Below, piece after piece: positions 37,340 to 46,741 of a stretch of DNA of 64,000 bases (position 1 is its first letter; every line of letters begins with the position of its first letter). The DNA is from Priestia megaterium (GTDB lineage: Bacteria > Bacillota > Bacilli > Bacillales > Bacillaceae_H): NCBI RefSeq assembly GCF_023824195.1, contig NZ_CP085442.1, positions 4,626,001 to 4,690,000 of the forward strand, read 5' to 3'. Under the pieces are notes generated by a model. That model was given only the letters and a program-made list of their open reading frames with translations. It did no database searches and was not told the DNA's origin. The position numbers and the translations under genes are program-made.

Positions 37340-37368
37340 AACAGGCATGCTTGAAGCATCATGCCTGT
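37340..37368 (-). terminator. Hairpin between ytsJ and the GntR gene
   Basis: ACAGGCATG and CATGCCTGT pair with an additional internal GCTT/AAGC stem. No T run follows, so it is either a weak terminator or an operator or mRNA-stability element. Confidence 0.5.
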
Positions 37369-37389
37369 CAAAGAACAGTTGATGTAACC

Positions 37390-38619
37390 TTATTCAATAA
37401 TCGCTAAGCGACGTGTATTTTCAGCTACGGCTTCTGGCTTTACTTTTATTCGGGCAACACCTGTTTCCATAGCTGCTTTTGCAACAGCGGCGGCTACTGC
37501 CGGAGCCACTCGTGCATCAAATGGACCTGGAATCACATAGTCTGTATTCAAGTCCTCTTCCGTAATTAAATTAGCAATGGCCTCAACTGCAGCCATTTTC
37601 ATTTTTTCATTAATATGAGTAGCACGCACATCTAGTGCACCTCGGAATATCCCCGGAAACGCTAAGACATTGTTCACTTGATTAGGAAAATCAGAACGTC
37701 CGGTGCCGATTACTTTCGCGCCAGCTTTTTTAGCTTCTTCTGGCATAATTTCAGGCACGGGATTTGCCATTGCAAAAATGATTGGGTCTGGATTCATCTT
37801 TCCAATCATCTCCGGTGTGAGTGCTCCTTCAACCGAAACTCCAATAAATACGTCAGCTTCTTCTAACGCATCAGCTAACGTACCTTCTACTTTGCTTCGA
37901 TTTGTATAGGCTGCAACTTCATCTTTTATACGGTTCATGCCGTGAGGACGCTTGTCATAAATCGTTCCTTTGGAATCACACATAATGATATCGCGCACTC
38001 CATAGCTGTATAATAATTTAATAATAGCAATGCCAGCAGCTCCTGCTCCATTCGCTACCACTTTGATTTGTGACATTTTTCTTCCTGTCAGCTTCAAGGC
38101 ATTAAGAAGACCCGCTACCGTAACAATAGCCGTCCCATGCTGATCATCATGAAAAACCGGGATATTTGTTTCCTTTTTCAACCGCTCTTCAATTTCAAAA
38201 CAGTTAGGAGCCGCAATGTCTTCTAAATTAACGCCTCCAAAAGTAGGTTCTAGCAATTTAACAGTTTCTATAATTTTGTCCACATCTGTCGTGTTTAAAC
38301 AAATTGGGAACGCATCTACGCCGGCAAAACTTTTAAAAAGGACAGCTTTCCCTTCCATTACTGGCAGAGCAGCTTCAGGACCTATATTGCCCAAGCCCAA
38401 TACGGCAGTGCCATCAGATACAACAGCTACCATATTTCCTTTCATCGTATATTCATATACATTGTTTACATCATCATATATTTCTTTGCAAGGTTCTGCT
38501 ACACCAGGGGAATAAGCAAGGCTTAAATCCTCTGCATTTCGAACAGGAATTTTGGACTTTGATTCTAGTTTACCTTTGTTAATGCGGTGCATATGCAATG
38601 CTTCTTCACGTAAAGACAA
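37390..38619 (-). CDS. ytsJ: NADP-dependent malic enzyme YtsJ
   Basis: The enzyme (409 aa) decarboxylates malate to pyruvate with reduction of NAD(P). Malic enzyme motifs are clear: SLAYSPGVAEPCKEI, the metal site and catalytic Lys region in GKAVLFKSFAGVDAFPICLNTTD and NLEDIAAPNCFEIEERL, FHDDQHGTAIVTVAG, the dinucleotide site VVANGAGAAGIAI, and FAMANPVPEI. Near-identical layout to B. subtilis YtsJ (410 aa), the main NADPH-balancing isoform. It is downstream of dnaE and upstream of the GntR gene. Confidence 0.95.
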   Translation of the reverse strand: MSLREEALHMHRINKGKLESKSKIPVRNAEDLSLAYSPGVAEPCKEIYDDVNNVYEYTMKGNMVAVVSDGTAVLGLGNIGPEAALPVMEGKAVLFKSFAGVDAFPICLNTTDVDKIIETVKLLEPTFGGVNLEDIAAPNCFEIEERLKKETNIPVFHDDQHGTAIVTVAGLLNALKLTGRKMSQIKVVANGAGAAGIAIIKLLYSYGVRDIIMCDSKGTIYDKRPHGMNRIKDEVAAYTNRSKVEGTLADALEEADVFIGVSVEGALTPEMIGKMNPDPIIFAMANPVPEIMPEEAKKAGAKVIGTGRSDFPNQVNNVLAFPGIFRGALDVRATHINEKMKMAAVEAIANLITEEDLNTDYVIPGPFDARVAPAVAAAVAKAAMETGVARIKVKPEAVAENTRRLAIIE

Positions 38620-38749
38620 TGAATTTCACTCCCAATAAACAAAATGATAACAAATACTGCGCCTGAACCATGTTCTTTCCCACACTCATATGATGTTATA
38701 AATCCAATTGCATTTCATTTCAAGAAAAACGCATCTAATTCGTATATTT

Positions 38750-38782
38750 CATAAAAAACGGTGGTCAGACCACTTTTTTAAC
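38750..38782 (-). terminator. Terminator of dnaE, containing a FadR-like palindrome
   Basis: AAAAGTGGT and ACCAC...TTTTTT form a short hairpin after dnaE. The same bases contain TGGTCAGACCA (38762-38772), which matches the TNGTNNNACNA pattern of FadR/GntR operators, and it lies about 140 nt upstream of ytsJ. Confidence 0.65.
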
Positions 38783-38819
38783 TATTTTACCATATAACAT
38801 CACATGAAATCTGTAAAGA

Positions 38820-41800
38820 CTATATCTTCTTGAACACAACGTGCTTCTCTCCAAGCATTGCTTTTAAAGTTTTTATTAACTCGTCGCTTCGTTCAATAGA
38901 ATAGTGAACGGGAAGCTTGACCAATTGACGTTCTGCCTCATAATAAATTTTCACGGGGATTTTCCCTCTATGAGACTGAAAATGCTGGTAAATAGCATGA
39001 AGCAGATTTTCTGTACCTTGCTTTGTTTCTATACGTAAGTATAATTCTTCTGACGGTAGTTTTTGAACCGCCTCGCTAGCAGCTTCAGCACGTTGACAAA
39101 CAATTTGCTGCTGCCCATTTCTTTCATCTATCTTTCCTTGTATCAGTAAAACCTTCCCTTGTTCAAACAGCAGACGATTCTGTTCGAATACGCGGGGAAA
39201 CGCGACAACTTCTCCTTCTCCACTTTCATCCGTGATGCGTAAAAAGGCCATTTGTTCTCCTTTTTTCGTTCGAATGACGCGAACTTCCAACACAAATACT
39301 AAAAGAGAGACCGCTTTTCCTGAAGCGTATTCTTTCATATCGTGAAGAGAAACAACAGAATAAAAGGAATTCAGTGCTTCATACTGAGAAGCAGGGTGGC
39401 TTGATAAATAAAAACCTAGCATATCTTTTTCATACTGAAGCCGATCTTCTATTTTCAGTTCCTCTTTTTCCATATATTTAGGCTTTAACGAAAATTCAGC
39501 TCCAAATCCAAAGTCATCATCTGGGAGTACCAAGCTTGCATGTTCAAATGCTACATCAATCGTTGCTAATAAAGTAGCTCGATTTTCTCTAAACTCATCA
39601 AAGCCTCCAGACAGAATCAAAGCTTCAAGCGCCTTTTTATTCACGGCTTTTTGTGAAACGCGTGCACAAAAATCAAATAAGTCTTCAAATCTTTTTTTCT
39701 TTCGCTCTTCTGTTATTTCCTGCATAGCTGCTGCACCAATATGTTTAATCGCTGCAAGGCTATACCTTATACTTTCACCTTCTACGTTAAACGAATACAT
39801 GCTCTTGTTAATAGAAGGTGGGAGAACTTGTATTTTTTTTCTTTTTAGTTCATTAATATATTGAGCAATTTTCCCTTCGTTTCCAATAACGCTCGTTAAT
39901 AAAGCTGAAAAGAACTGTAGCGGGTAATGTGCTTTCAAATAAGCTAACTGATAGGCTACCATACTGTAAGCAACAGCATGACTTCGGTTGAAGCCATAAT
40001 CAGCAAAACGCACAATAAGGTCATACACTCGATTAGCAACGGATAGGTCATATCCTTTCTTCTTGCTTCCTTGGATAAAATGAGCTCGTTCACGATCCAG
40101 CACTGCCCGTTCTTTTTTACTAACTGCTCTTCTCAACAAATCTGCTTCCCCAAGAGAAAAACCGGCCATTTTTGAAGCAATCTGCATAATTTGCTCCTGA
40201 TACACGATAACGCCATGCGTGGATTGTAAAATGTCTTTAAGCGTAGGATGATCATATATTACTTTCTCCACTCCATGCTTGCGCTTAATATAGGTTGGAA
40301 TATTTTCCATCGGACCAGGTCTATACAGCGCGTTAACTGCTACAATATCTTCTAGCTCTGTAGGTTTTAATTGCTGAAGCACTCTTCTCATTCCATCTGA
40401 CTCTAGCTGAAAAATACCGGTCGTATCCCCTTTACTCAGCAGTTCAAAAGTTTTCTGATCGTTAAATGGTATATGAGACAGTGACAGCTTTCGATTCATG
40501 TCCCGCTCAATTTTCTTTAAAATATGATCTAAAATGGTTAAGTTGCGCAAACCTAAAAAGTCCATTTTCAAAAGCCCAACGTCTTGCAGAGCTTCCATTG
40601 GATATTGAGTCAGATATACATCATCATGTCCTTCTTGTACAGCTACAGATTGCGTCAGCGGCTTCTCACTAATCACAACGCCTGCTGCATGCGTAGAAGT
40701 ATGCCTTGGCAGTCCTTCTATCTTCATGGCAATGTTGTACCATTGTTTTCTGGCTTCATTTTCAGATAAATAGTCTTGAAGAACTCTTGAATCACGAAGA
40801 GCGCTTTTTAACGTTGTACCAGGTTTAGTTGGAATCGCTTTGGACATTTTGTTTAGCGCCTCTTGATCAAATCCCATCACTCTCCCTACATCACGTACGG
40901 CTGCTTTAGCTGCTAATGTTCCAAACGTAATGATTTGAGCGACATGCAGCGCTCCATATTTTTGAGCCACATACTGAATGACTTGATCTCGTTTGTTATC
41001 AGGAAAATCAATATCAATATCAGGCATTGAAATACGTTCAGGGTTTAAAAAGCGCTCAAATAAAAGCTGATGCTGAATTGGATCAACATTTGTAATTCTT
41101 AAGGCGTATGAGACCAGTGAGCCTGCCGCTGAACCACGGCCTGGCCCCGTTAAAATACCGTGTTCATGAGCATAATTCATAAAATCCCATACGATAAGAA
41201 AGTAATCACTAAAGCGCATATTTTCAATAATGTTCAGCTCATAATCCAAGCGTTCCTCGTATTGTTCCGTGATCACTTGAACTCTTTCTTGCAATCCTTT
41301 TTCGCAGAGAGTGCGCAAGTAGGTTGATGATGTAACAGACGGGGGGACAGGATATTTTGGAATGGACATTACGCCTAGAGAAATTTCGAGCTCGCATCGT
41401 CTTGCGATTTTTATACTTTCTTCTATTAAAAAATGCTGGTCATGAAAGAGATCTTCCATTTCATCAGGTGATTTGAAATAGTACTCGGTACTCTCATTTT
41501 TCATTTGTTCATCGCTATGTAATTTCTCTCCGTCTCGAATAGCTGCTAAACACTCATACGCATCTCGATCTTCTTTTTTTAAATATTTCACTTGATTCGT
41601 CGCAACAAGCGGGATATTTTCTTCAGCAGCAAGCTCCGTTAACTGCTGATTTATAAAAGCTTCATCCTGTCCGTGGCGCTGTATCGATATATACAAAGAC
41701 TGCGAATATACTTTTTTAAAGAATTGAAGCACTCGCTTAGCATCTTGAAGTTTTTTTTCTGCTAGCAGGGTTTCAATCTCTCCAGTTACACCCGGTGTAA

Positions 41801-42170
41801 TAGCAATCAACCCGCCGCTGTAATGGTGGAGCCATTTTTTATTTACACCGTGTTTTTCCTTGGTTTGAACTAAACTGCTTAGTTTTAATAGATTTTCATA
41901 TCCCTTATCATTTTCCGCTAATAAAACTAAAGGGTACGCTCGCTCGCTTTCTTCATGTTCTAGGATTGATAATGTGAGCCCAATAATTGGCTTGATCCCC
42001 GCTTTCACGCAGGCTTTATAAAAAGGAATGACTCCGTACATCACGTTTTCATCAGTCAAAGCAATCGCTTCATAGTTCATTTTCTTAGCTGTTTCTACAA
42101 GTTCATGAATACGAACGGAACTGCTTAGTAAGCTATAAGAACTTTGAAGCTGCAAGTGAACAAAAGGCAC
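38820..42170 (-). CDS. dnaE: DNA polymerase III alpha subunit DnaE
   Basis: This is the Gram-positive second replicase (1116 aa) that extends RNA primers before handing over to PolC. The PHP domain starts at the N-terminus (FVHLQLQSSYSLL); its metal ligands are degenerate, as in B. subtilis. The palm carries GPGRGSAAGSLVSYAL and the catalytic Asp residues in MPDIDIDFPDNKRDQVIQY. Later come GLPRHTSTHAAGVVISE, helix-hairpin-helix and OB-fold regions (from about 970). The GTG at 42182 is too close to the ribosome binding site; the GTG at 42170, 9 nt after AAAGGTG, gives the family start. Confidence 0.97.
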   Translation of the reverse strand: MPFVHLQLQSSYSLLSSSVRIHELVETAKKMNYEAIALTDENVMYGVIPFYKACVKAGIKPIIGLTLSILEHEESERAYPLVLLAENDKGYENLLKLSSLVQTKEKHGVNKKWLHHYSGGLIAITPGVTGEIETLLAEKKLQDAKRVLQFFKKVYSQSLYISIQRHGQDEAFINQQLTELAAEENIPLVATNQVKYLKKEDRDAYECLAAIRDGEKLHSDEQMKNESTEYYFKSPDEMEDLFHDQHFLIEESIKIARRCELEISLGVMSIPKYPVPPSVTSSTYLRTLCEKGLQERVQVITEQYEERLDYELNIIENMRFSDYFLIVWDFMNYAHEHGILTGPGRGSAAGSLVSYALRITNVDPIQHQLLFERFLNPERISMPDIDIDFPDNKRDQVIQYVAQKYGALHVAQIITFGTLAAKAAVRDVGRVMGFDQEALNKMSKAIPTKPGTTLKSALRDSRVLQDYLSENEARKQWYNIAMKIEGLPRHTSTHAAGVVISEKPLTQSVAVQEGHDDVYLTQYPMEALQDVGLLKMDFLGLRNLTILDHILKKIERDMNRKLSLSHIPFNDQKTFELLSKGDTTGIFQLESDGMRRVLQQLKPTELEDIVAVNALYRPGPMENIPTYIKRKHGVEKVIYDHPTLKDILQSTHGVIVYQEQIMQIASKMAGFSLGEADLLRRAVSKKERAVLDRERAHFIQGSKKKGYDLSVANRVYDLIVRFADYGFNRSHAVAYSMVAYQLAYLKAHYPLQFFSALLTSVIGNEGKIAQYINELKRKKIQVLPPSINKSMYSFNVEGESIRYSLAAIKHIGAAAMQEITEERKKKRFEDLFDFCARVSQKAVNKKALEALILSGGFDEFRENRATLLATIDVAFEHASLVLPDDDFGFGAEFSLKPKYMEKEELKIEDRLQYEKDMLGFYLSSHPASQYEALNSFYSVVSLHDMKEYASGKAVSLLVFVLEVRVIRTKKGEQMAFLRITDESGEGEVVAFPRVFEQNRLLFEQGKVLLIQGKIDERNGQQQIVCQRAEAASEAVQKLPSEELYLRIETKQGTENLLHAIYQHFQSHRGKIPVKIYYEAERQLVKLPVHYSIERSDELIKTLKAMLGEKHVVFKKI

Positions 42171-42311
42171 AGGACTTCCCACCTTTCTTTAATTCTTTAT
42201 TCTCATTATAAATTTTGTTGCCGGCGTAGACAAATTACATAACTCTGAGCGTTTGTCCATATATATGTAGGAAGCGTGATTCATTGATAAAATAGTAAAG
42301 GAGGACGCGTC

Positions 42312-42647
42312 ATGACAAAAGAGCCTTTTATGTCTCTTTTCATTTGGAGTTACTTCACTTCATTAGGTATTATTTTAGGCGGTTCATTAATTGGAGCATT
42401 TGCGGGGTTTTTAATTGGAAAATCTCCTTTATACGTCATGCATACCCTCAGCAATAGTTTGAAAATCTGGGCAATTGTCGGAGCAATTGGAGGAACATTT
42501 GATACGTTTTACAGCTTTGAGCGAGGACTCTTTGAAGGAGCCACAAAAGATGTATTCAAACAAATCCTTTTAATTCTATCCGCTATGGGAGGAGCTCAGA
42601 CCGGGGCTCTTATCATCAAGTGGTTAACTCAGGAGCATTTTGTATGA
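42312..42647 (+). CDS. ytrH: Sporulation membrane protein YtrH
   Basis: This protein (111 aa) has three hydrophobic segments (WSYFTSLGIILGGSLIGAFAGFLIG; IWAIVGAIGGT; ILLILSAMGGAQTGALIIKWL) and matches the YtrH family, required for efficient sporulation in B. subtilis under sigma-E. The ATG follows AAAGGAGG. Its stop overlaps the ytrI start as ATGA. It is divergent from dnaE. Confidence 0.9.
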   Translation: MTKEPFMSLFIWSYFTSLGIILGGSLIGAFAGFLIGKSPLYVMHTLSNSLKIWAIVGAIGGTFDTFYSFERGLFEGATKDVFKQILLILSAMGGAQTGALIIKWLTQEHFV

Positions 42648-43162
42648 GGGTACCCAGCGAGCGAATGTTCAAGCGCTCCGACTGGCAGCGTTTTTTTGCC
42701 GGTATAGTCATTGGAGCAATTGTTAGCTGGGGGGTGTTTTTAACGATTTATGGCGTTTCAAGAGATAGAGAGCTAGAAGAAGTTCGAATTGCTAATGATA
42801 AACTAGCAAAAGCAAATTTGCAAATTAGCGCATGGCAAGAAGATGTAAAAGCATTAAACAAGGAAATGAAGCAGCATTTGATTATTCAGAATGTGAAAGT
42901 AAAATTAGTAAACGGCAATCGTTATAAAGTAAACTCTGTGGTTGAATACAATATTCAAAAAAGCGTCGACGAAGAAGCGCAGCACTTAATTGCCCAAGAT
43001 ATTGAAAGTGCGTATCGAAGCCGGGATATCTTAAAAAAAGCAATTGAAAATAAAAAATACGAATTCGATAAAACGATTTATGAAGTTGAAGTTCATCAAA
43101 TTTATTTTTATACAACGCTTTCGATTGAAGTTCGAATTAAAAAGATGGAAAAAGTACTATAA
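42644..43162 (+). CDS. ytrI: Sporulation membrane protein YtrI
   Basis: This protein (172 aa) has one N-terminal transmembrane helix (about 15-35, FFAGIVIGAIVSWGVFLTIYG) and an extracytoplasmic coiled-coil and beta domain (about 45-172). It matches YtrI, the partner of YtrH in sporulation. The longest frame begins at 42620 inside ytrH. The ATG at 42644, which overlaps the ytrH stop, gives MRVPSERMFKRSDWQRFFAG, like the family. Confidence 0.88.
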   Translation: MRVPSERMFKRSDWQRFFAGIVIGAIVSWGVFLTIYGVSRDRELEEVRIANDKLAKANLQISAWQEDVKALNKEMKQHLIIQNVKVKLVNGNRYKVNSVVEYNIQKSVDEEAQHLIAQDIESAYRSRDILKKAIENKKYEFDKTIYEVEVHQIYFYTTLSIEVRIKKMEKVL

Positions 43163-43197
43163 AAAGCCGCTGATTTAAAATCAACGGCTTATTTTAC
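43160..43197. terminator. Bidirectional terminator ytrI/nrnA
   Basis: AAGCCGCTGATTT pairs with AATCAACGGCTT, with A and T runs on both sides, between convergent genes. Confidence 0.86.
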
Positions 43198-43200
43198 AGA

Positions 43201-44139
43201 TTACTCCTGACTGCAGAGCTCTTCTAAATCAAGTAGTAAAGGCTCTACTTCTTCCCATGAATAAATGGAAGCGCCGGACGCGAGAGGATGGCCTCCTCCG
43301 TTGTATTTTCTAGCAATTGTATTAATAACAAGCTCTTTTGAACGAAGGCGAACACGAATTTGATTTTCTTCCTCCACAAAAAACACCCACGTTTTTACTC
43401 CATCAATTTGGCCTAACGAACCGACTAGCTGAGAGGCATCAGCTGGTGTCACATCATATTTGCGAAGAATTTCATTCGGAATTTTCATATGTGCAACTCC
43501 TGCTGGAGACATCGTGAAGTTTTGCAGCACATATCCATGTAAGTGAGCGACGTTTTCTTTTGTTTTGTATAACTGATCATATACATCTTTAAAATTGAAA
43601 CCATATTGAATCAATTCACTTGCATAGCAAAACGTTTTCGGCTTTGTATTTGGAAATAAAAATCGACCCGTATCTCCGACGATACCGCTGAAGATCAGCT
43701 TTGCTCCTTCATCATTCAGAGATAACCCCTTTTCTTTTCCTTCCAAGTAAAATTCATAAATCATTTCGCTTGTTGAAGAAGCAGACGTCTCAACCCAAAG
43801 CAAATCACCGTAAGGAGTTTGGTTTGGATGGTGATCAATTTTAATGACCATTTTTCCATTTACGTAGCGCTGATCTGATACTCGTGCTTCATTAGCCGTA
43901 TCACAAACAATGACAAGCGCATCCTCATAGGTGTCATCAGCGATATCATCCATACGGTATAAAAATTTTAATGACTCCGCTTCTTCTCCCGTTACATATA
44001 CCTTCTTCTCCGGAAAAGATGTTTTTAACAATTCCGCTAATCCGCACTGAGATCCGTATGCATCTGGATCTGGACGAATGTGCCGGTGAATAATGATGGT
44101 GTCAAACTGCTTAATAGCTTCTAATATTTGTGCTTTCAT
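43201..44139 (-). CDS. nrnA: Oligoribonuclease/pAp phosphatase NrnA
   Basis: NrnA (312 aa) degrades short RNA oligonucleotides (nanoRNAs) from the 5' or 3' end and removes the 3' phosphate from pAp. It is a DHH/DHHA1 phosphoesterase: HRHIRPDPDAYGSQCGL carries the first metal ligands, VIVCDTANEARVSD and KIDHHPNQTPYGD the DHH motif, and NGGGHPLASGA the DHHA1 glycine-rich end. The ATG follows AGGAGAG. It lies opposite ytrHI and divergent from ytpI. Confidence 0.96.
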   Translation of the reverse strand: MKAQILEAIKQFDTIIIHRHIRPDPDAYGSQCGLAELLKTSFPEKKVYVTGEEAESLKFLYRMDDIADDTYEDALVIVCDTANEARVSDQRYVNGKMVIKIDHHPNQTPYGDLLWVETSASSTSEMIYEFYLEGKEKGLSLNDEGAKLIFSGIVGDTGRFLFPNTKPKTFCYASELIQYGFNFKDVYDQLYKTKENVAHLHGYVLQNFTMSPAGVAHMKIPNEILRKYDVTPADASQLVGSLGQIDGVKTWVFFVEEENQIRVRLRSKELVINTIARKYNGGGHPLASGASIYSWEEVEPLLLDLEELCSQE

Positions 44140-44390
44140 TTTCTCTCTCCTGTCAATACTGTTCTTGTTTTATGTACGTACCACATGCACTTACATTTCC
44201 ACAGCGCTGTATTCATATTATTTATTAAATCATATCTCTTCTCTTTTTTAAAAGAAGAATCAATCAATAGTAGAATTTTCTGTCATCGACCTGTAAAATA
44301 ATAGATACTACTGTAAACACTTTCAACACTGTGCATTACTAACATCTAGAAACATTACGGATAAAAATACACCGGACTGGAGGGGCGTCT

Positions 44391-44687
44391 GTGCCATTTT
44401 TAATGATTTTAATCGTTGTGTCCTTTGTTTTCTACATGTATTTAAAAGTAAAATACGTACGTTCGAAACGCCCAATGGAACGAAAGTGGATTTCCGCTAA
44501 GTCGAGTATTTGTCTTGGCTCTTTTGTATTATTTTTTGGGATCAATCAATGGTTTATTTACGAAACAAACCTTTCGCTTATCATCGGCATATTATTTGTA
44601 TTATTCGGTTCAGGCAGCATATTAGCAGGTATCAAAGCTTACAAGTACTATCAGCCTTATGCAATAAAAGAAGCAGATCAAATGTAA
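44391..44687 (+). CDS. ytpI: YtpI family membrane protein
   Basis: This membrane protein (98 aa) has three helices (1-17, 42-58 and 62-78) and a basic loop (KVKYVRSKRPMERKWISAKS) and matches YtpI in length and position. Function is unknown. It starts with GTG at 44391, 7 nt after GGAGG. It faces away from nrnA and runs into the repeat element at 44688. Confidence 0.82.
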   Translation: MPFLMILIVVSFVFYMYLKVKYVRSKRPMERKWISAKSSICLGSFVLFFGINQWFIYETNLSLIIGILFVLFGSGSILAGIKAYKYYQPYAIKEADQM

Positions 44688-44689
44688 AG

Positions 44690-44953
44690 AGATTGAGACA
44701 TAACGAAATCAATTCAATCTAAAGACAAACAAAAGGGATAAAGGAGCTAGTATAGATCACTTGTTACACCGCTGTTGGTTTCCGTGCAAGTCTTCGCCTT
44801 GCCCTCCAATCAACAGCTAGACGCATCTTCATTGAAACCTACGTTCACCCTATCAATGAAAAAATCCGAACGAATTTGATTCTCCATCAAGAATCTCAAT
44901 TTATCGTTCGGATTTTCTTTCAACTAAAATACGTTTGTCCCAGCCTCTTTTTT
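44690..44953 (-). repeat. Bacillaceae intergenic repeat, copy 1 (internally deleted)
   Basis: This 264-bp element is homologous to 57910-58252. Shared blocks include TGAGAYATAACGAAAT at the left and TTTGTCCCAGCCTCTTTTT at the right, with imperfect terminal inverted repeats (AAAAAGAGGCTGGGAC and a GAGATTGAGACA-type end). It carries a hairpin (AAATCCGAACGA / TCGTTCGGATTT). Its right end runs into the ytoI stop codon. Compared with copy 2 it lacks 85 bp flanked there by CTTCGC direct repeats. Confidence 0.85.
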
Positions 44954-46268
44954 ATACTCTTTCTAATAACTGAGCCATCATCATCGCTTTCCCTACTACA
45001 ACCCCAGCATTGTAGACTTCTACATCTAATTTAGCAAACTTCCGACCAAGTTCTAATAGCTTAGGACGAATTTCAATTACACTTTCAATTTGAACTGGCT
45101 TAATAAAATAAACGGTGATGTTTTCAATAACCAAATCACCTTTTTTATATAAGCGAAGAACACGATTGGCGGCTTCCGTTACAATAGTAGTGAAAACTCC
45201 GTATGAAATAGTCCCCATATAATTCGTCATTTGCGGCGTTACTTCACAGCGATACACCGGTGCTTCTTTTGTCTCTTGTACATCCATAAACTGATTGGTT
45301 ACAATGTCGTCAATGGTTTCTCCTACCTGCGGTTGACGCTGAATCATTTGCAGTGCCTTTAAAACGTCTTGACGGCTGATAATGCCCTCTAGCCGGTGGT
45401 AATCATCCACTACAGGCAGCACTTCAATCCCTTCCCATACCATCATATGCGCAGAAGAAGCGACCGATGTTTTTCCGTGAACCGTCATCGGATTTTTCGT
45501 CATTACTTTTTCGATTGAAGTAGAAAGGTCATATCCAATAACATCTTTTGAGGTGACCATACCGTGAACTTTCATATGCTGATCCACTACAGGAAAACGA
45601 CTGTGGTGAGTCTTATCGTTACATTCATGCCATTTTTCAATCGTATCGGTTAACTGCAAGCTAACCGCTTCAGAGACAGGTGTTAAAATATCCTCTACAA
45701 GCACAATTTCTTTTTTTATCAGCTGGTCATAAATAGCACGATTAATCATCGTTGCAACTGTAAACGTATCATAGCTCGTTGAAATAATAGGAAGCTTAAG
45801 ATCATCCGCAAGCTTCTTAACCCATTCTTCCGTATCAAAGCCGCCCGTAATTAACACGGCTGCTCCTGCTTCAAGAGCTAATTCATGAGCGTTTACTCGA
45901 TTCCCTACGATAAGAAGGTTTCCAGCCTCGGTATATCTCATCATAGCATCAAGCTTCATCGCTCCAATAACAAACTTGTTTAACGTTTTATGCAAGCCTT
46001 CACGTCCGCCCAGCACTTGTCCATCCACGATGTTTACTACTTCAGCAAACGTGAGCTTTTCAATGTTTTCTTTCTTCTTTCGTTCAATTCGAATGGTCCC
46101 AACTCGTTCAATCGTTGAAACATATCCTTTATTTTCCGCGTCTTTTATTGCTCGGTACGCCGTGCCTTCACTGACATTCAGTTCTTTGGCAATTTGGCGC
46201 ACTGAAATTTTTTCACCAATTGGAAGCGAATCGATATACTGTAAAATTTGCTCATGTTTTGTCGCCAC
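44952..46268 (-). CDS. ytoI: YtoI: HTH, DRTGG, tandem CBS and hotdog-fold protein
   Basis: This four-part protein (438 aa) has an N-terminal winged-helix region (10-62; KISVRQIAKELNVSEGTAYRAIKDAENKG), a DRTGG domain (about 70-185), two CBS domains (about 190-315; HSRFPVVDQHMKVHGMVTSKDVIG and VLPVVDDYHRLEGIISRQDVLK) and a C-terminal hotdog thioesterase-like domain (about 330-435; TEAANRVLRLYKKGDLVIENITVYFIKPVQIES). CBS domains suggest nucleotide sensing. The ligand and target are unknown. The same gene is in the same position in B. subtilis. Confidence 0.9.
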   Translation of the reverse strand: MATKHEQILQYIDSLPIGEKISVRQIAKELNVSEGTAYRAIKDAENKGYVSTIERVGTIRIERKKKENIEKLTFAEVVNIVDGQVLGGREGLHKTLNKFVIGAMKLDAMMRYTEAGNLLIVGNRVNAHELALEAGAAVLITGGFDTEEWVKKLADDLKLPIISTSYDTFTVATMINRAIYDQLIKKEIVLVEDILTPVSEAVSLQLTDTIEKWHECNDKTHHSRFPVVDQHMKVHGMVTSKDVIGYDLSTSIEKVMTKNPMTVHGKTSVASSAHMMVWEGIEVLPVVDDYHRLEGIISRQDVLKALQMIQRQPQVGETIDDIVTNQFMDVQETKEAPVYRCEVTPQMTNYMGTISYGVFTTIVTEAANRVLRLYKKGDLVIENITVYFIKPVQIESVIEIRPKLLELGRKFAKLDVEVYNAGVVVGKAMMMAQLLERV

Positions 46269-46349
46269 GTGTACTTCACCCTTCTAAAACGTTTTTACGT
46301 TTCATATGTCTTTTCTTTTATTATACGGGGGAAGTGAAATGGATTCAAT

Positions 46350-46586
46350 CTAACCTCTTTGACGCAAAGGCTTTCTCGCACTATTTTTTTGAATACCTGC
46401 CTTTTTGCGGCGCGGTGTATAAAGTAGTGATGACAAATTGCCTCCGGCTACAAAAAGAGCAAAGGTAAGCCAGCTTATACTAAAAATTCCTTGCAAACTC
46501 GAAGTTGTTAACACTAAGTGCGGCATTGCATAGTAAAGCATCACTCCGCATAGTAAAAGCGATAAAATAACTCGATTTTTTTCCAT
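46350..46586 (-). CDS. Hypothetical small membrane protein
   Basis: This 78-aa protein has two predicted helices (about 6-26 and 34-57) and a strongly basic C-terminal tail (TPRRKKAGIQKNSARKPLRQRG). It has an excellent AAGGAGGG ribosome binding site at good distance from ATG 46586, so I consider it real. I do not recognise a family. It lies between ytkL and ytoI on the same strand. Confidence 0.72.
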   Translation of the reverse strand: MEKNRVILSLLLCGVMLYYAMPHLVLTTSSLQGIFSISWLTFALFVAGGNLSSLLYTPRRKKAGIQKNSARKPLRQRG

Positions 46587-46650
46587 AACTCTCCCTCCTT
46601 ATTATTACTATCGTATGCAGGGAAGTAAAAAAAGCAGAACGTTTCTTTAC

Positions 46651-46738
46651 AAATAAAAAACAAACGACTAATCGATAATATCGATTAGTCGTTCGTATCT
46701 ATCTTTAACTGAAATACTTTTGTACTAGCCTCTGTTTA
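46651..46738 (-). repeat. Intergenic repeat, degenerate copy 3
   Basis: This is a truncated relative of copies 1 and 2. It has a perfect 12-bp hairpin CGACTAATCGAT/ATCGATTAGTCG, then AACTGAAATACTTTTGTACTAGCCTCTGTTTA-type sequence that aligns with the right end of copy 1 (AACTAAAATACG then TTTGTCCCAGCCTCTTTTT). It begins 4 nt after the ytkL stop codon and should terminate that gene. Confidence 0.7.
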
Positions 46739-46741
46739 TGA

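Noticed and set aside
42240..42300. A sigma-E promoter before ytrHI.
   Set aside because: Sequences such as CCATATAT and a TGATAAAAT block are present, but spacing and match are not good enough to call.
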